This document shows positions 1 through 18,679 of a stretch of 64,000 bases of DNA, piece after piece. Position 1 is the first letter of the stretch, and the number at the start of each line of letters is the position of its first letter. The notes under the pieces are model-generated. The model did not search any database and had not been told where the DNA came from. It saw only the letters and a list, made by a program, of their open reading frames with translations. The stretch covers positions 1,030,516-1,094,515 of the forward strand of contig RPFO01000078.1 in NCBI GenBank assembly GCA_009746045.1, in the 5' to 3' direction. The translations under genes were made by a program, and so were the position numbers. This DNA comes from Mesostigma viride (lineage: Eukaryota; Streptophyta; Mesostigmatophyceae; Mesostigmatales; Mesostigmataceae).

Positions 1-18
1 TGACGCCGCCGCCGCCGA

Positions 19-71
<53 letters not shown>

Positions 72-240
72 ACGCCGCCGCCGCCGACGACGACGACCAC
101 CACCACCACCACCACCACCACCACCACCACCACCACCACCACCACCACCACCACCACCACCACCACCACCACCACCACCACCACCACCACCACCACCACC
201 ACCACCACCACCACCCACCACCACCACCACCACCACCACC
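1..240. repeat. GCC/GAC then (CAC)n microsatellite
   Basis: Bases 1-95 are a mix of CCG and CGA triplets. From about 97 to 240 the sequence is an almost pure CAC/CCA triplet array with one interruption near 214. No coding role is inferred. Confidence 0.97.
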
Positions 241-709
241 ATGACTATTACTAGTACTACTACTTCTAGCTGATTAATACTTTGCTGCCACCTTCAACAT
301 CAACCTTCAACATCCTTCCCCTCTCATTTTTGTCTTCTCACCACCATTGTCGCCGATTTCTTTGTGGGCAGCCACGGTGCTTCCTAGTGGCCTAATATTT
401 GACGAGAATAGGCATACATCTGCTTTGCACTGAGCCCAACCGGCCATGATTCATCACTGCATGTCATGATGCTTTGCCCACTTGAGGCAGCGAAAGAATC
501 TAGGGCGCCCTCCCTCCTTCTCGTTGTGTACAGGGGTTGAAGGTTCCTGTATTGGCACCTAAGTGATGCACTTATGTGCTTTTTATTAATTAATGATGCT
601 TTGTGGCTCGCCAATATTATGCTTGCTGCGGAATAAGTAGATTCAAGTTGGGTTGCAGCTGTCCTGCTTTGACGCCAGCACCCACCTGCCCCCACATGCG
701 CATCTCCAG
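241..709. other. intronic sequence before the first visible phosphodiesterase exon
   Basis: No conserved exon was found here. The metal-binding HD/DHPG part of the phosphodiesterase domain should lie just upstream of base 710 and is not visible, so that exon is probably left of the window. Bases ~476-600 belong to a dispersed repeat with further copies near 54,077 and 59,200. The acceptor AG for the next exon is at 708-709. Confidence 0.5.
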
Positions 710-9768
<9,059 letters not shown>

Positions 9769-9797
9769 TTGGTGGGCCATGCCCGGGCAGTCTTCCT

Positions 9798-9927
9798 TTC
9801 GCCCTGTTCCTCCTCGATCCCCTAGTAACGCATGGGACTAGTTAGTATCTACGTATAGTGTATTCGCCCTTTTCCTCCTCGATCCCCTAGTAACGCATGG
9901 GACTAGTTAGTATCTACGTATAGTGTA
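9798..9927. repeat. ~66-bp tandem duplication in phosphodiesterase 3' UTR
   Basis: The block beginning TCGCCCT(G/T)TTCCTCCTCG and ending near GTATCTACGTATAGTGTAT occurs twice in a row with almost no divergence. This suggests a recent duplication just after the stop codon. Confidence 0.9.
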
Positions 9928-10015
9928 TGCATCATCATCATGCCTGGCCGCCTGTTAGCAGCTTTTTTTCCTTCCTGCCAGCCGCCAGGCATGCATGGCA
10001 GAGAGTTGGCATAGG

Positions 10016-10039
10016 TGTAACATACTTGAATAGGTGTAA
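10016..10039 (+). terminator. candidate TGTAA polyadenylation signals of the phosphodiesterase gene
   Basis: TGTAA, the usual green-algal poly(A) signal, occurs at 10,016-10,020 and again at 10,035-10,039, about 250-270 bp after the phosphodiesterase stop. The assignment rests on motif and position only. Confidence 0.6.
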
Positions 10040-10650
10040 TGTAACATACATAATTTTTAATAATATCCACGGCTACACATAGGCCACCTCCATTCTATTA
10101 TCTCCATCATGCTAAACGACTCGACAAACGCGGCTAGGATAACAGCAGGCTCGAGGTCCGGCTTCCAGATTTCTGGCCTGCGCTGGCTGTCTCTTTGATA
10201 CATAGAGTAGAGCTGCCAACGCGCTCCAGTACATATTAATTAATTAATTAAACTCGTGCTCCCGTTGGGGAGTCACGGAGCACCGAAGTGCTTTTAATCC
10301 CTGTGTGTGCACTACAGGAGAAAGGGCAGAGACCCCCAGTCTCCTTCATGCCAAAGGCATGCCACAGCTGCAATCGGGCGCGGCTAGCTAAAAGGACAGG
10401 CTAACGATCCGGCAAACTGTGGGTGCAATAAGACCCATGTGAGCATGTCATAGCAAGGAGCGTGGGCAAGTAATCTGAACATAGCCAGGGCGTAGCATGG
10501 CTGTACTAGAACTAGGCTAAGGCTATGGCTGGTTGTGTACCGTGCGTTGGCGGCACGTGACTAGGTTTGTTGGCACAGCTAGGCAAACATTCTAGGCATG
10601 GCTGCCTTAGCGACAGTGACTCCAATGGTTACAAGCTAGGGCTATTGCTA
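10040..10650. other. intergenic, no gene seen
   Basis: Unremarkable mixed sequence with a short (TTAA)n tract near 10,236-10,252. No conserved coding signal was found on either strand. Confidence 0.4.
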
Positions 10651-10652
10651 TT

Positions 10653-11159
10653 CTAGCCCGCTGGGGGCGTCCACATCTTGTGGTTGATCATCAGGTCCCC
10701 GCCCCTCCAGTACACCTTGGGCTTCTGGGGGTCCTGCTTATGGCGGAGGTATTCCGGCCACAGGTCGCGTCGCTGCTGTTGCTGAGCGGGGGTTAGGTCG
10801 TCATCCAGCGTCCAGGTGAGGTCGTGCAACCGCTTGCGACGAGAGAGGAACCGCTGCTTATCCTCAGGGGAGAGGAAGGTGAGCAGGACTGGTGGGGTGG
10901 CCGCCTTGTCCCGTGAGTGGGGAAGGCGGTGGCACCCACGCAGTTCTACCTCACCTACCAGGCCCATGAGGGTAAGAAGCTGTTTCTTGATCTCGTCAGC
11001 AAGGGAGGTTGACGTCTCACCTGGCTTCTGGGGGAAGCGACGTAGCACCACTCGGCACTCGCGGCGAGCGCGATCGGTGACCTCCCGTTGCTGGGCCTGG
11101 CGGTGGTCCTCCAGCTCCTGGAGCTTCGTGGCGGCCAGTACATATACTGCACGCTTCAT
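10653..11159 (-). CDS. LINE ORF1-like protein (168 codons)
   Basis: A complete minus-strand ORF from ATG at 11,159. A charged N-terminal coiled-coil-like segment (residues ~8-40, KLQELEDHRQAQQREVTD) is followed by an RNA-binding-like domain. Its C-terminal half has VLLTFLSPEDKQRFLSRRK, then DDDLTPAQQQQRRDLW and YLRHKQ. This order (strand, DKQRFL helix, D-LT-R segment) resembles the C-terminal domain of L1-type ORF1 proteins, which coat LINE RNA. No ORF2 follows directly downstream, and the LINE RT at 13.6-16.7 kb lies upstream on this strand and is interrupted, so the two may belong to different copies. The frame is intact, but activity is doubtful without ORF2. Confidence 0.6.
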   Translation of the reverse strand: MKRAVYVLAATKLQELEDHRQAQQREVTDRARRECRVVLRRFPQKPGETSTSLADEIKKQLLTLMGLVGEVELRGCHRLPHSRDKAATPPVLLTFLSPEDKQRFLSRRKRLHDLTWTLDDDLTPAQQQQRRDLWPEYLRHKQDPQKPKVYWRGGDLMINHKMWTPPAG

Positions 11160-11479
11160 GGCATATCAGATGGAGGCACTGCCCTATCGGAAGTACGCCT
11201 CAGGCTGGTACAAACCGGACGCGATATGCATGAAGCCCATGATGCCAGCTTTAATTTTTAATATTTTGGAACTAGCGAATATTTGCGCTGTGGTTTTGTT
11301 CTCAAGCGCCGCCACTTGACCGTTTAATATTGGTAATGATATCCGTGCCTTTTCTCACAGTTTTTGCTCTAATCATGTTGTAACATAATAAAATGGTAGA
11401 CTCTGCTCCACCAAATGTACAGATCTTTTACCTCCTGTCATGAAATGGTCTACAGACAAATCAGATATAGACTTGGAGA

Positions 11480-11610
11480 ACTTTTGCGGATGACTGTAGG
11501 TGTCAGTTGGCGATGCCTTAGGATCAGGAGACGTCCGCCCTATAGTCAGCAAAAGTTGGTGCGAGAGGTCCCCAGTTCGATTCCGGCCTGGATTCATTTG
11601 CAGATCGCGT
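11480..11610 (+). mobile_element. tRNA-derived SINE-like element (copy 2)
   Basis: It carries an A-box-like GTGTCAGTTGGCGATG near 11,499 and a good B-box, AGTTCGATTCC, near 11,574. Together with the copy near 4,640 it supports a dispersed Pol III-type element rather than a functional tRNA; no clean anticodon arm was found. Confidence 0.45.
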
Positions 11611-11682
11611 TTTCCTTGGACCGGCACTAAACGCAAATGATTTTCACCTTTGCGGCGTGCCAAATCAGAAAATCAGAATAGA

Positions 11683-11805
11683 CTAGCTGGCACCAAGCCC
11701 GCGCCCAGCCTGGACGTGCCCCAGGCCGCGCGCAGCAGGGCTGCCACCCGTGGACTTTCCATGATAATAGACTCGGCATGGACATGTGCTACCCTACATA
11801 GACGT
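11683..11805. repeat. inverted repeat partner of 13,487-13,627
   Basis: The sequence starting ACTAGCTGGCACCA and ending near GACATGTGCTACCC matches the reverse complement of 13,487-13,627, with GCCCAGCCTGG, GGCCGCGCGC and CATGGACATGTGCTACCC in common. The two arms enclose the gag-like pseudogene and resemble long terminal inverted repeats or an inverted segmental copy. Confidence 0.75.
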
Positions 11806-12760
11806 TGCCCCCGCCGCGTCCCTCCCCCCCGCTGTAATTCCACCATTGCTGCCGTAGTTCCCTTGCGGGGGCACGTCGCGCTGCCCGCTGCCCCCGCCGC
11901 GGCCGGCCCTCCCCCCCGCTCCATGGTCCCCCACTGCCGGCATAGTTCCCTTGCGGGGGCACGTCGCGCTGCCCGCTGCCCCCGCGGCCGGCCCTCCCCC
12001 CCGCTCCATGGTCCCCCACTGCCGGCATAGTTCCCTTGCGGGGGCACCTCGCGCTGCCCGCTGCCCCCGCCGCGCCCCTCCCCCCCGCTCCACTACAGGT
12101 GGCCCCCTGCCGGCGTAGTTCCCTTGCGGGGGCGCGTTGCGCTGCCCGCTGCCTCGGCTGCACCCATCCCCCCCGCTACATTGTCCCCCACTGTCTGCAT
12201 GGTTCCCGTGCAGAGGCGCATCGCGCTGCCCGCTGCCCCCGCCGCGCCCCTTCCCCCTGCTCCATGGTCCCCCACTGCCGGCGTAGTTCCGTTGTGGGGG
12301 CGCGTTGCGCTGGCAGCCCGCTGCCTTGGCCGCGCCCCTCCCCCCCGCTCCCTTGCATGTCACCCACTACCGGCGTAGTTCCCTTGCGGGGGCACGTTGC
12401 GCTGCCCGCTGCCTCGGCCGCCCCCCTCCCCCCCCCTCCATTGTCTCAGCGCAGTTTCCTCGCGGGGGCGGCGGCTGAAGCGGGGTGAATCTCGCGTGTC
12501 AGCTTGTTCCTGGAAACTGATTTGCTTGGCTGGAAACGAGCTCTCCCGCTCCCACGGCTCGTTGGTGTCGATAGTCGCCGGGCACTGCTGAACTTTCTTT
12601 CTTTGGGTTTGGTAGGGGCACGCTCCAGTGCATCCACCCTTGCCCTTATGGCTGCCAAGGCAGCTTGGAGCTTTGTAACGGCTGGATCTGCATAATCCTT
12701 GGCATGCCCCCGTGCCTTGGTAGGCGGCTCTCCAGCTGCAGGTTCCACTGAAGGAACTTA
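11806..12760 (-). pseudogene. gag-like RGG-repeat ORF expanded into ~87-bp tandem units
   Basis: Read on the minus strand, a helical segment (KLQAALAAIRARVDALERAP) is followed by a basic linker. A run of about seven units then follows, each encoding variants of PPQGNYAGSGG and GEGRGGGSGQRDV. Glycine/arginine-rich repeats of this kind bind RNA. Units drift between frames because several carry 1-2 bp indels, so the array is a minisatellite that began as coding sequence. A sister copy with the same helix, linker and two to three units lies on the plus strand at 28,010-28,525. No zinc knuckle, protease or RT is attached, so the name gag-like is an inference from composition and setting among retroelements. 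Confidence 0.55.
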
Positions 12761-12904
12761 CACTTCAAGGTTGTTGGCTTTTGGGTGCCCCTAAGCTCAC
12801 CCGCGTTTGTACTCCAGCACGCATTTTGTACAGTACTCCACATTAAAACCATTATATTTTAGGGTTCTGATGTGAGAACTTGAGTCCTTATGGAAAAGTT
12901 ATGT

Positions 12905-12972
12905 CGCGGGACCCCTGACAGCGTGACACGTACCGTGACACCGTGACACCCTGACACCATGACAACCTGATA
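12905..12972. repeat. short (TGACACC)n-type array
   Basis: Repeated GTGACACCGTGACACCCTGACACC, the reverse complement of the GGTGTCAG minisatellite at 28,914-29,113. Both lie within 0.5 kb of an RGG gag-like copy. Confidence 0.8.
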
Positions 12973-13007
12973 CCGCAGCAGCCATAAACGCCTAAAATGC
13001 ACTTTTG

Positions 13008-13125
13008 ACACTTGAGCTCCCAAGAAAACCAGCATTTGATTGAAAACAATTAGTAGAGCCCCTGCCAAAGGCAGGCTCAAGTAGTCATCTCGTCTCCCTC
13101 GCATGCATGAGCAAGAGCCCCCCCA
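13008..13125. repeat. direct repeat, left copy (partner 17,152-17,275)
   Basis: Begins CACTTGAGCTCCCAAGAAAA, continues through GAGCCCCTGCCAAAGGCAGG and ends GAGCAAGAGCCCCCC. The same ~118-bp block in the same orientation lies 4.1 kb to the right, enclosing the LINE and hAT copy 1. It could be a solo terminal repeat or the boundary of a composite element. Confidence 0.85.
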
Positions 13126-14212
13126 AGGGTGGGATGGGTGGGAAGAAACAATTACGGGTCACAACCCGCCGACCATGCTTATCAATTAATTAATTATTGA
13201 TTAATAGACACGTGACTGCGCCACGTGAGCATAAGTCCTCAGTGGGAGGGGAACATGGGATGGAATGGATGATGTAAGCAATCTAGGTCCTAGTTACAGG
13301 GTAACTTGTGCGCACGACGGCCCAAAGCGCTATGAATGCCATACGCGGTCACACGCGGAGCCCCCACAGACTTGGGGGTGGTCTCCTTCATCACGACTTG
13401 CCATCTATCCTTGCGAACCATCTGCCTCAATATTACAGACAAACCTGGAGGCTATACCCGGGTGTGAGCCCCGCGTCACGTCTAGGGTAGCACATGTCCA
13501 TGCCAAGTCTATCACGAAAAGTCCACCGGGGTGGCGGCCCTGCCGCGCGCGGCCTGGGGCACCGGCGGCGCAAGGTGAGGACATAACGCCCAGGCTGGGC
13601 GGGCTGTAGTGGTGCCAGCTAGTCTATCGATGATGTGTCTACCTGATCTGTGCGGGCCAGGTGCCCGGCTAGGCCCAGGCGCCTGTGCCTAAGAATGTGG
13701 GAAACATAGAGCAAATCAGCGTACAAATCCTCATTCCTAATGTGCAAACCAAAGGGGATGTTAAGGGCCTTGCGCAGCATCTTGATGACGTTGCCCGTTG
13801 AGTGGCGTTGCTCTAGCTCCTGCGTCAGTGTCCAGGTCTCGGCGCCGTGGGTCAGGATAGTCAGAATGGCGACCTTGAAGAGGTCACGCTTGACGATCCG
13901 AGGTAGGGCGGGTTTGCTCCACCAGCGGCGGTTGTCAAGGAGTTGCGCCCACGCCATGCCGATCCGTGTCGTCAGGTCGTCCTCGCAGTCGGGAAGCCAA
14001 CTGCCGAGCAGCTTGAAGCGGCCTGAAGTAGGGTACATGATTGACCTCGGCGTCAATTAAGAGGCGTAGTGTGGGCGGGGGCCCTGCTATGCCGAGGGCA
14101 AGGGCCTCCGTTTTGGGGCTGATTTCTACACCAACCGCCCGAGCCTCGAGCGCCAGGCAGTCCAGCTAAAGTTGGGCAGACTCCGGCTTCTCGATGAGAG
14201 TGATGTCGTGGG

Positions 14213-15944
14213 TGTTGGTTCGTACGGCATCGGTCGGGTATGAAAATACGTCGTATTCCACGGTACTGACGCTTTCGACCGCGTACGCCGTACGATTTTC
14301 ACTGTTTTTCACTTTGGACTTAGCCGATTTGGGAGGTCGCGGACGTGTCACGCAGTGGGGAGAGGCCCAGCTAGGAACCTGTCGGTGGTGCTGAAATTGC
14401 TGAAATTGCAGCGAGTACGTGCATAGCTACTTACTAGTACACGCGTGACGGTGTGCCTTTTTACATTTTTTGACAGGATTTTTTATTGCGCGGGAGAAAA
14501 GCTGTAAGGGAACAGCCTGGCCTGGCATAATCATAAGGTTTATTAGGGACGGACCCGTGCACTCCCAAAAGACGCAGAAGGTGAAGGCGCAAATAGAGGG
14601 AGGTGCGACGGTTCATGCATTGTCGGTGCGCCAGGCAATCCTAAGAGGCGACCATGCCTAGAGTTCCAGTCGTCAGAAGGAGAGAGGAGTATCAATACCT
14701 CCACCTGATTGATGAGGTGGAAAAGACTTCGTGGGGAAGACGTGGTAGTGGGCCAGAGGTAAGCGTGCAAGCTGTGCGATTACAAGTTTGGCAAGCCTGG
14801 CAACTTTAGCAAGGATCGCGCATTCGGCCATCTCGGCCACATCCCCACCAACAAGGGAGCCACATTTTGCCAGCAGTCTGGGAATGTAGTAGAAGGCCTG
14901 ATCGGGAGGCTTCAGGCGGCTGTGGCATCCCGGTTGGAAAGGAGGGAGCAAAAGGCAGTGCTCGGTGCCCGCATTGCCATTTGCCAAGGCCTTGCTGCCT
15001 GCCGCTGCTTCGGGTGCTGGCTCTTCTGGCTCCGGCAAGACTGTGCAGAAGACGGTTCCATAGTGCTTTACCAATGTGCGGCTAGCTCCACCAGGAAGTC
15101 CGCCTTGCCCAGGCCTCTTTCTTTTACGAAAATGGCATTCCGTTTCACGTCGCCGCCAGCTCATCGTACAAGAACATGATCGCGGCAGTGGCAAAGTATG
15201 GACCTGCCGCAGCAGTGAAGGGCAATATCATTTCCCGCAGTTTACCTTTCCAAGCATATACATCCTCTGCAGATGACAGTGTTTAACTATGGGCAGTTTG
15301 CCACATACTTTTCTCAGGCATGCCCTGGCATGCAGTTGACGGTGTGTTTTATGGCCGGGCTACTTGCCACTTATTACTTACTTTTTCAGGCATGTCCTTG
15401 GCAGTTTTATTGCATGGTCAATTCTGGTTTCATTGCCAATGATTTTGTTTTTCAGGGATTCATGGCATGCACTTGTCATTGTGCAGCGAAGCTGCCATCT
15501 AGAGTGCTATGGCATCCACTGCATCAAGGCTGCCAGAGCTCTGGGTGCATTATACCATTCAATCATGTGTTATGTTGTCAATGATGCATTGTAATAAAAG
15601 AGACCGGTGTTAGATGGTCAATAGCTTGCATGTCCACAATATACAAATTTGCTTGAGGGTCGATGTATTGCAATGTCGATCTAAGTGTGGCAGGTGGCAA
15701 GTCACTGCCATAACGCTCTAGCTATGGTATAGCATAGAGCATAGTACATAGTAACATTTGCTGGCTGCAGGGTCACACATCCTTAGAATACCCCGCATTT
15801 CTTGACCACAATTTCAAAAATACCCGTACTGCCGTATTGCGTATTTTTTCGCGTATTTTTTACCCCTTGCGAAAATACCCGTACTAAGTACACAGTACGC
15901 TTTTTTTTTTTACCTAGTACCCCGTACTGCCGTACGGACCAACA
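14213..15944 (+). mobile_element. hAT DNA transposon copy 1, internally deleted (lacks C-terminal half)
   Basis: The termini are TGTTGGTTCGTACGGCA at 14,213 and its near-perfect inverse TGCCGTACGGACCAACA ending at 15,944. Subterminal regions are rich in GTACGG/CCGTAC. Inside, an ATG at 14,654 starts MPRVPVVRR, followed by a BED-finger-like CKLCDYKFGKPGNFSKDR (14,777-14,830) and, near 15,102-15,220, a DUF659-like block FFYENGIPFHVA / YKNMIAAVAKYG. The catalytic core and dimerisation domain are missing. It sits inside the LINE at the YADD codons. Only TGGG is shared by the two flanks, so no 8-bp target duplication is evident here. It shares both ends with hAT copy 2 at 39,888-42,156. Confidence 0.88.
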
Positions 15945-15945
15945 T

Positions 15946-16330
15946 GGGCATAAATGAGGTCAGCTAGTAAATTCTGCTTGTTAGTCGCCCCCTTCCCCAA
16001 GCTCGTTCGTGATCACTAGGCCAGTGGCACGGCCTGCAATGCTAGCAAAGCGGGCACGTGCCTGGCGCATAACATAATCTACTATGATTATAAACAGGTA
16101 CGGCGACAGGACGCAAACCGGCGGTTTCTCGATGAGCGTGATGTCGTCGGCATAAATGAGGTCAGCTAGTAAATTCTGCTTGTTAGTCGCCCCCTTCCCC
16201 AAGCTCGTTCGTGATCACTAGGCCAGTGGCACCGCCTGCAACGCTAGCAAAGCGGGCACGTGCCTGGCGCATAACATAATCCACTACATTACTTATTTAA
16301 ACAGGTACGGCGACAGGACACAACCCTGCC
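15946..16330. repeat. ~190-bp tandem duplication inside the LINE RT
   Basis: The block from GCATAAATGAGGTCAGCTAG through CAGGTACGGCGACAGGAC occurs twice head to tail with a few substitutions (e.g. GGCCTGCAATG versus CGCCTGCAACG). The junction joins the YADD codons of the right unit to the LSPYLF codons of the left unit. Confidence 0.92.
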
Positions 16331-17151
16331 AGACGCCGGTCTGCAGTGGGCATGGCGGGTTAACGCCGTGTTGAGTGCGCACCCGGAAGTGGTCGACCCC
16401 TCATACAGCGTGCGGATGACGGTAATCAGGGGAGTGGCCGGACGCGAGCGCGAGCAAGGACAGCCCATAGAGCGGCCCAGAGGACAGAGTCAAAAGCCTT
16501 GATGAAGTCGACGAAGATCAGGATGGCGGGAAACTCACCAGGTTGCAGGAGAGCGATTTCCTCGAAGAGGCGACGCGCGACGAAGATGGCCATGACGGTG
16601 TTGCGCCCAGGACGAAGGCCCATTCGACTTCCCCCAATTGGAGACGGTCGAGAGCAGAACGAAGGCAGTTGAGGATCATGCGCATGAACAACTTGAGTGC
16701 GGCGCTCTGGATGCTTATCAAGCCTACCATCAAAATGGAAAACGGCAGAACCAGAAATATCCTAACGCTGACAATTTAATAATTCAGCCAGCCAGCTCAT
16801 CTGCCACACGTCTGAGCTGTCAGGCCATGTGTACTCTACGAATGCAACCCTGAACACACTACCCAACCAAGCAGCACATCAATCAATTGGTGAGTGCCGG
16901 TGACATCAGATTTTATTACAGCTTTTTTACGCAACTTCCGTCAGCATTCCACACGTATGGCCGGCCATTCAAACAAACGGCGCCTGACTTACAAAAGGCA
17001 AAGCTAGTTGCCAGTAGGATTCCCCGGTAAACAACAAGCCGTCCCCATTCGTCTAACAAGCCTTTCCGCATATACATCCACAACGTTGTGCCGGCTCTTT
17101 CTTTCCCGCATTCTGTTTAATAAGCTATTTTCAGAGAAATCTGATTATAAC

Positions 17152-17275
17152 ACTTGAGCTCCCAAGAAAATGGTCAGCATTTGATTGAAACAATTAATGA
17201 GTAGAGCCCCTGCCAAAGGCAGGTTTAAGTAGTCATCTCGTCTCCCCCGCACGCAGGAGCAAGAGCCCCCCAATC
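17152..17275. repeat. direct repeat, right copy (partner 13,008-13,125)
   Basis: About 90% similar by eye to the left copy, with GAAAATGGTCAGC in place of GAAAACCAGC and small indels. See the left copy for interpretation. Confidence 0.85.
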
Positions 17276-18450
17276 CACCCCAGTTCCTGACGCCATTGCC
17301 CTCCTCCCCCGCACTGTCTGGCGCCGTTCAGGAAACAAAACTTATTCAATGTAACCAACATCCTCGGCGGACACTTTACTCGAGGGCAAGTGTAGGGCTT
17401 CCTTCAGGGATCGTCGCCTCGCGCTGTCCTTTCGCAGGGCTCTCCGCCAAAGTCCACCTTCTCTGACTAATAACCGCCTTCCCTCTTCCTTGACTTTCAA
17501 AATTCAAGTCACTACGGGCTCCCAACTGCATGGAGCCCGGCCGGCGCAACCCAGCGCCATGGGGGAACACCCTAGGACCAGCACTACAACCCTTCACCAA
17601 TATTTCGAAAAACAGCGGGTCACCTCTCCGTAACACGGGGAGGCTTGCAGCATTGACTTACATTGGGCGTAACAGCCATAGTGGCCGCAAAGCGGCCCCC
17701 CTAGAGGCCAGCCCACCTTTCCTCACATTGGAAAGTTGCGAGCTGCAAAAAGGCCTCCCTACGTTCACCACACCACTCTAAGAACGGTGTGAAAATGGAA
17801 AAACAAAGCACATGTCTCACGGCGCCGCGCCCCCCTCAATCAAGGGCGGGCACGGTTGCCAGTAGGCACTAGTACCGGCGCACCGCCGGTACTAGTGAAA
17901 TGGATCTTGCATCATTAGTGAAATGGATGTTGCATTAAGCATTTAGCCATGCCGGCTATGCCTATGCAGAGAGATGCTCTCTGTTGAGAAGCCATGCCCT
18001 CGCCCTTGTATAGCCATGATGATCTTCCCCCACATGGCATGCTCCCCCTTAGCTGGGCATAGCGTGATAGACCATGAGGGTGCGGGTGCCCCTGGTGCAC
18101 CTAGAGCAAGGGTAGCTTACATTCCCACCCTTGCATGAAGTAGCCTAGGATGTATTAAAAGCCATATGCCCCTTCTCAGGGATATGTGCTACATTGACTC
18201 CCAACGGAGTGATGTTGATAATTAATTAATGTCTCAAGGCGTCGCGCCCCCCTCAATCAAGGGCGGGCACGGTTGCCAGTAGGCACTAATACCGGCGCAA
18301 CGCCGGTCCCCTTCTCTCTAGTCCTAATAATGTAACAACAAGCACATTTATACATGGTTTAGGTGACGTACGGTAGAGCTACGCTACAGGCGGCAGATCG
18401 GCCCCCTTTGAGCCCGCCGCAACATAACTATAAAATGAGCAGATAGCTAA
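17276..18450. repeat. region with an ~80-bp direct repeat (17,814-17,893 and 18,229-18,308)
   Basis: TGTCTCA-GGCG(C/T)CGCGCCCCCCTCAATC through CGGTTGCCAGTAGGCACTA-TACCGGCGCA occurs twice, 415 bp apart, like the terminal repeats of a very small LTR (TRIM-like) element. The intervening DNA has no coding signal. Bases 17,276-17,800 also lack a recognisable gene. Confidence 0.6.
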
Positions 18451-18454
18451 AAAT

Positions 18455-18675
18455 TAAATCACTACGCCATTAACAAACAAACCTAGACAGTGGAAGGTTT
18501 ATATCTCAACGTAGCTCCTGCCACCTGGCCAAGAAATTAAAACTGGCCAAAGCTTTGGCCATGACTGATCCGGATCAGGCCGCACCGGCCTCAAAAGGTA
18601 TGTCACGTGAACCCTATAACCTACCTATAGCGGCTACCCTTCCATCTCACTATAAAGAAACTATGTTCAGAGAAC
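18455..18675. repeat. ~210-bp direct repeat, left copy (partner 25,297-25,505)
   Basis: From CACTACGCCATTAACAAACA to ATGTTCAGAGAACCACGA, it matches 25,297-25,505 in the same orientation with few changes and a short AT-rich insertion (TTAAA). The pair brackets the DIRS-like element, 6.8 kb apart. Confidence 0.88.
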
Positions 18676-18679
18676 CACG

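Larger units (their letters stand above)
13619..16740 (-). pseudogene. LINE reverse transcriptase, broken and split by a hAT element
   Basis: Minus-strand pieces in order carry recognisable non-LTR RT blocks. Near 16,740-16,640: ALKLFMRMILNCLRSAL. At 16,626-16,480: GLRPGRNT, then ILIFVDFIKAFDSVLW with the motif A Asp. At 16,215-15,945: VLSPYLF, then LADLIYADDITLIE, the YADD catalytic motif. After the 1.7-kb hAT insertion the C-terminal part continues at 14,212-13,619 with RFKLLGSWLPDCEDD, RIGMAWAQLL and LTHGAETWTLT, typical of the RT thumb region. A ~190-bp tandem duplication in the YADD block (15,946-16,330), several frameshifts and stops, and the insertion make it dead. Endonuclease and ORF1 were not found attached; the clade cannot be named with confidence. 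Confidence 0.88.
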
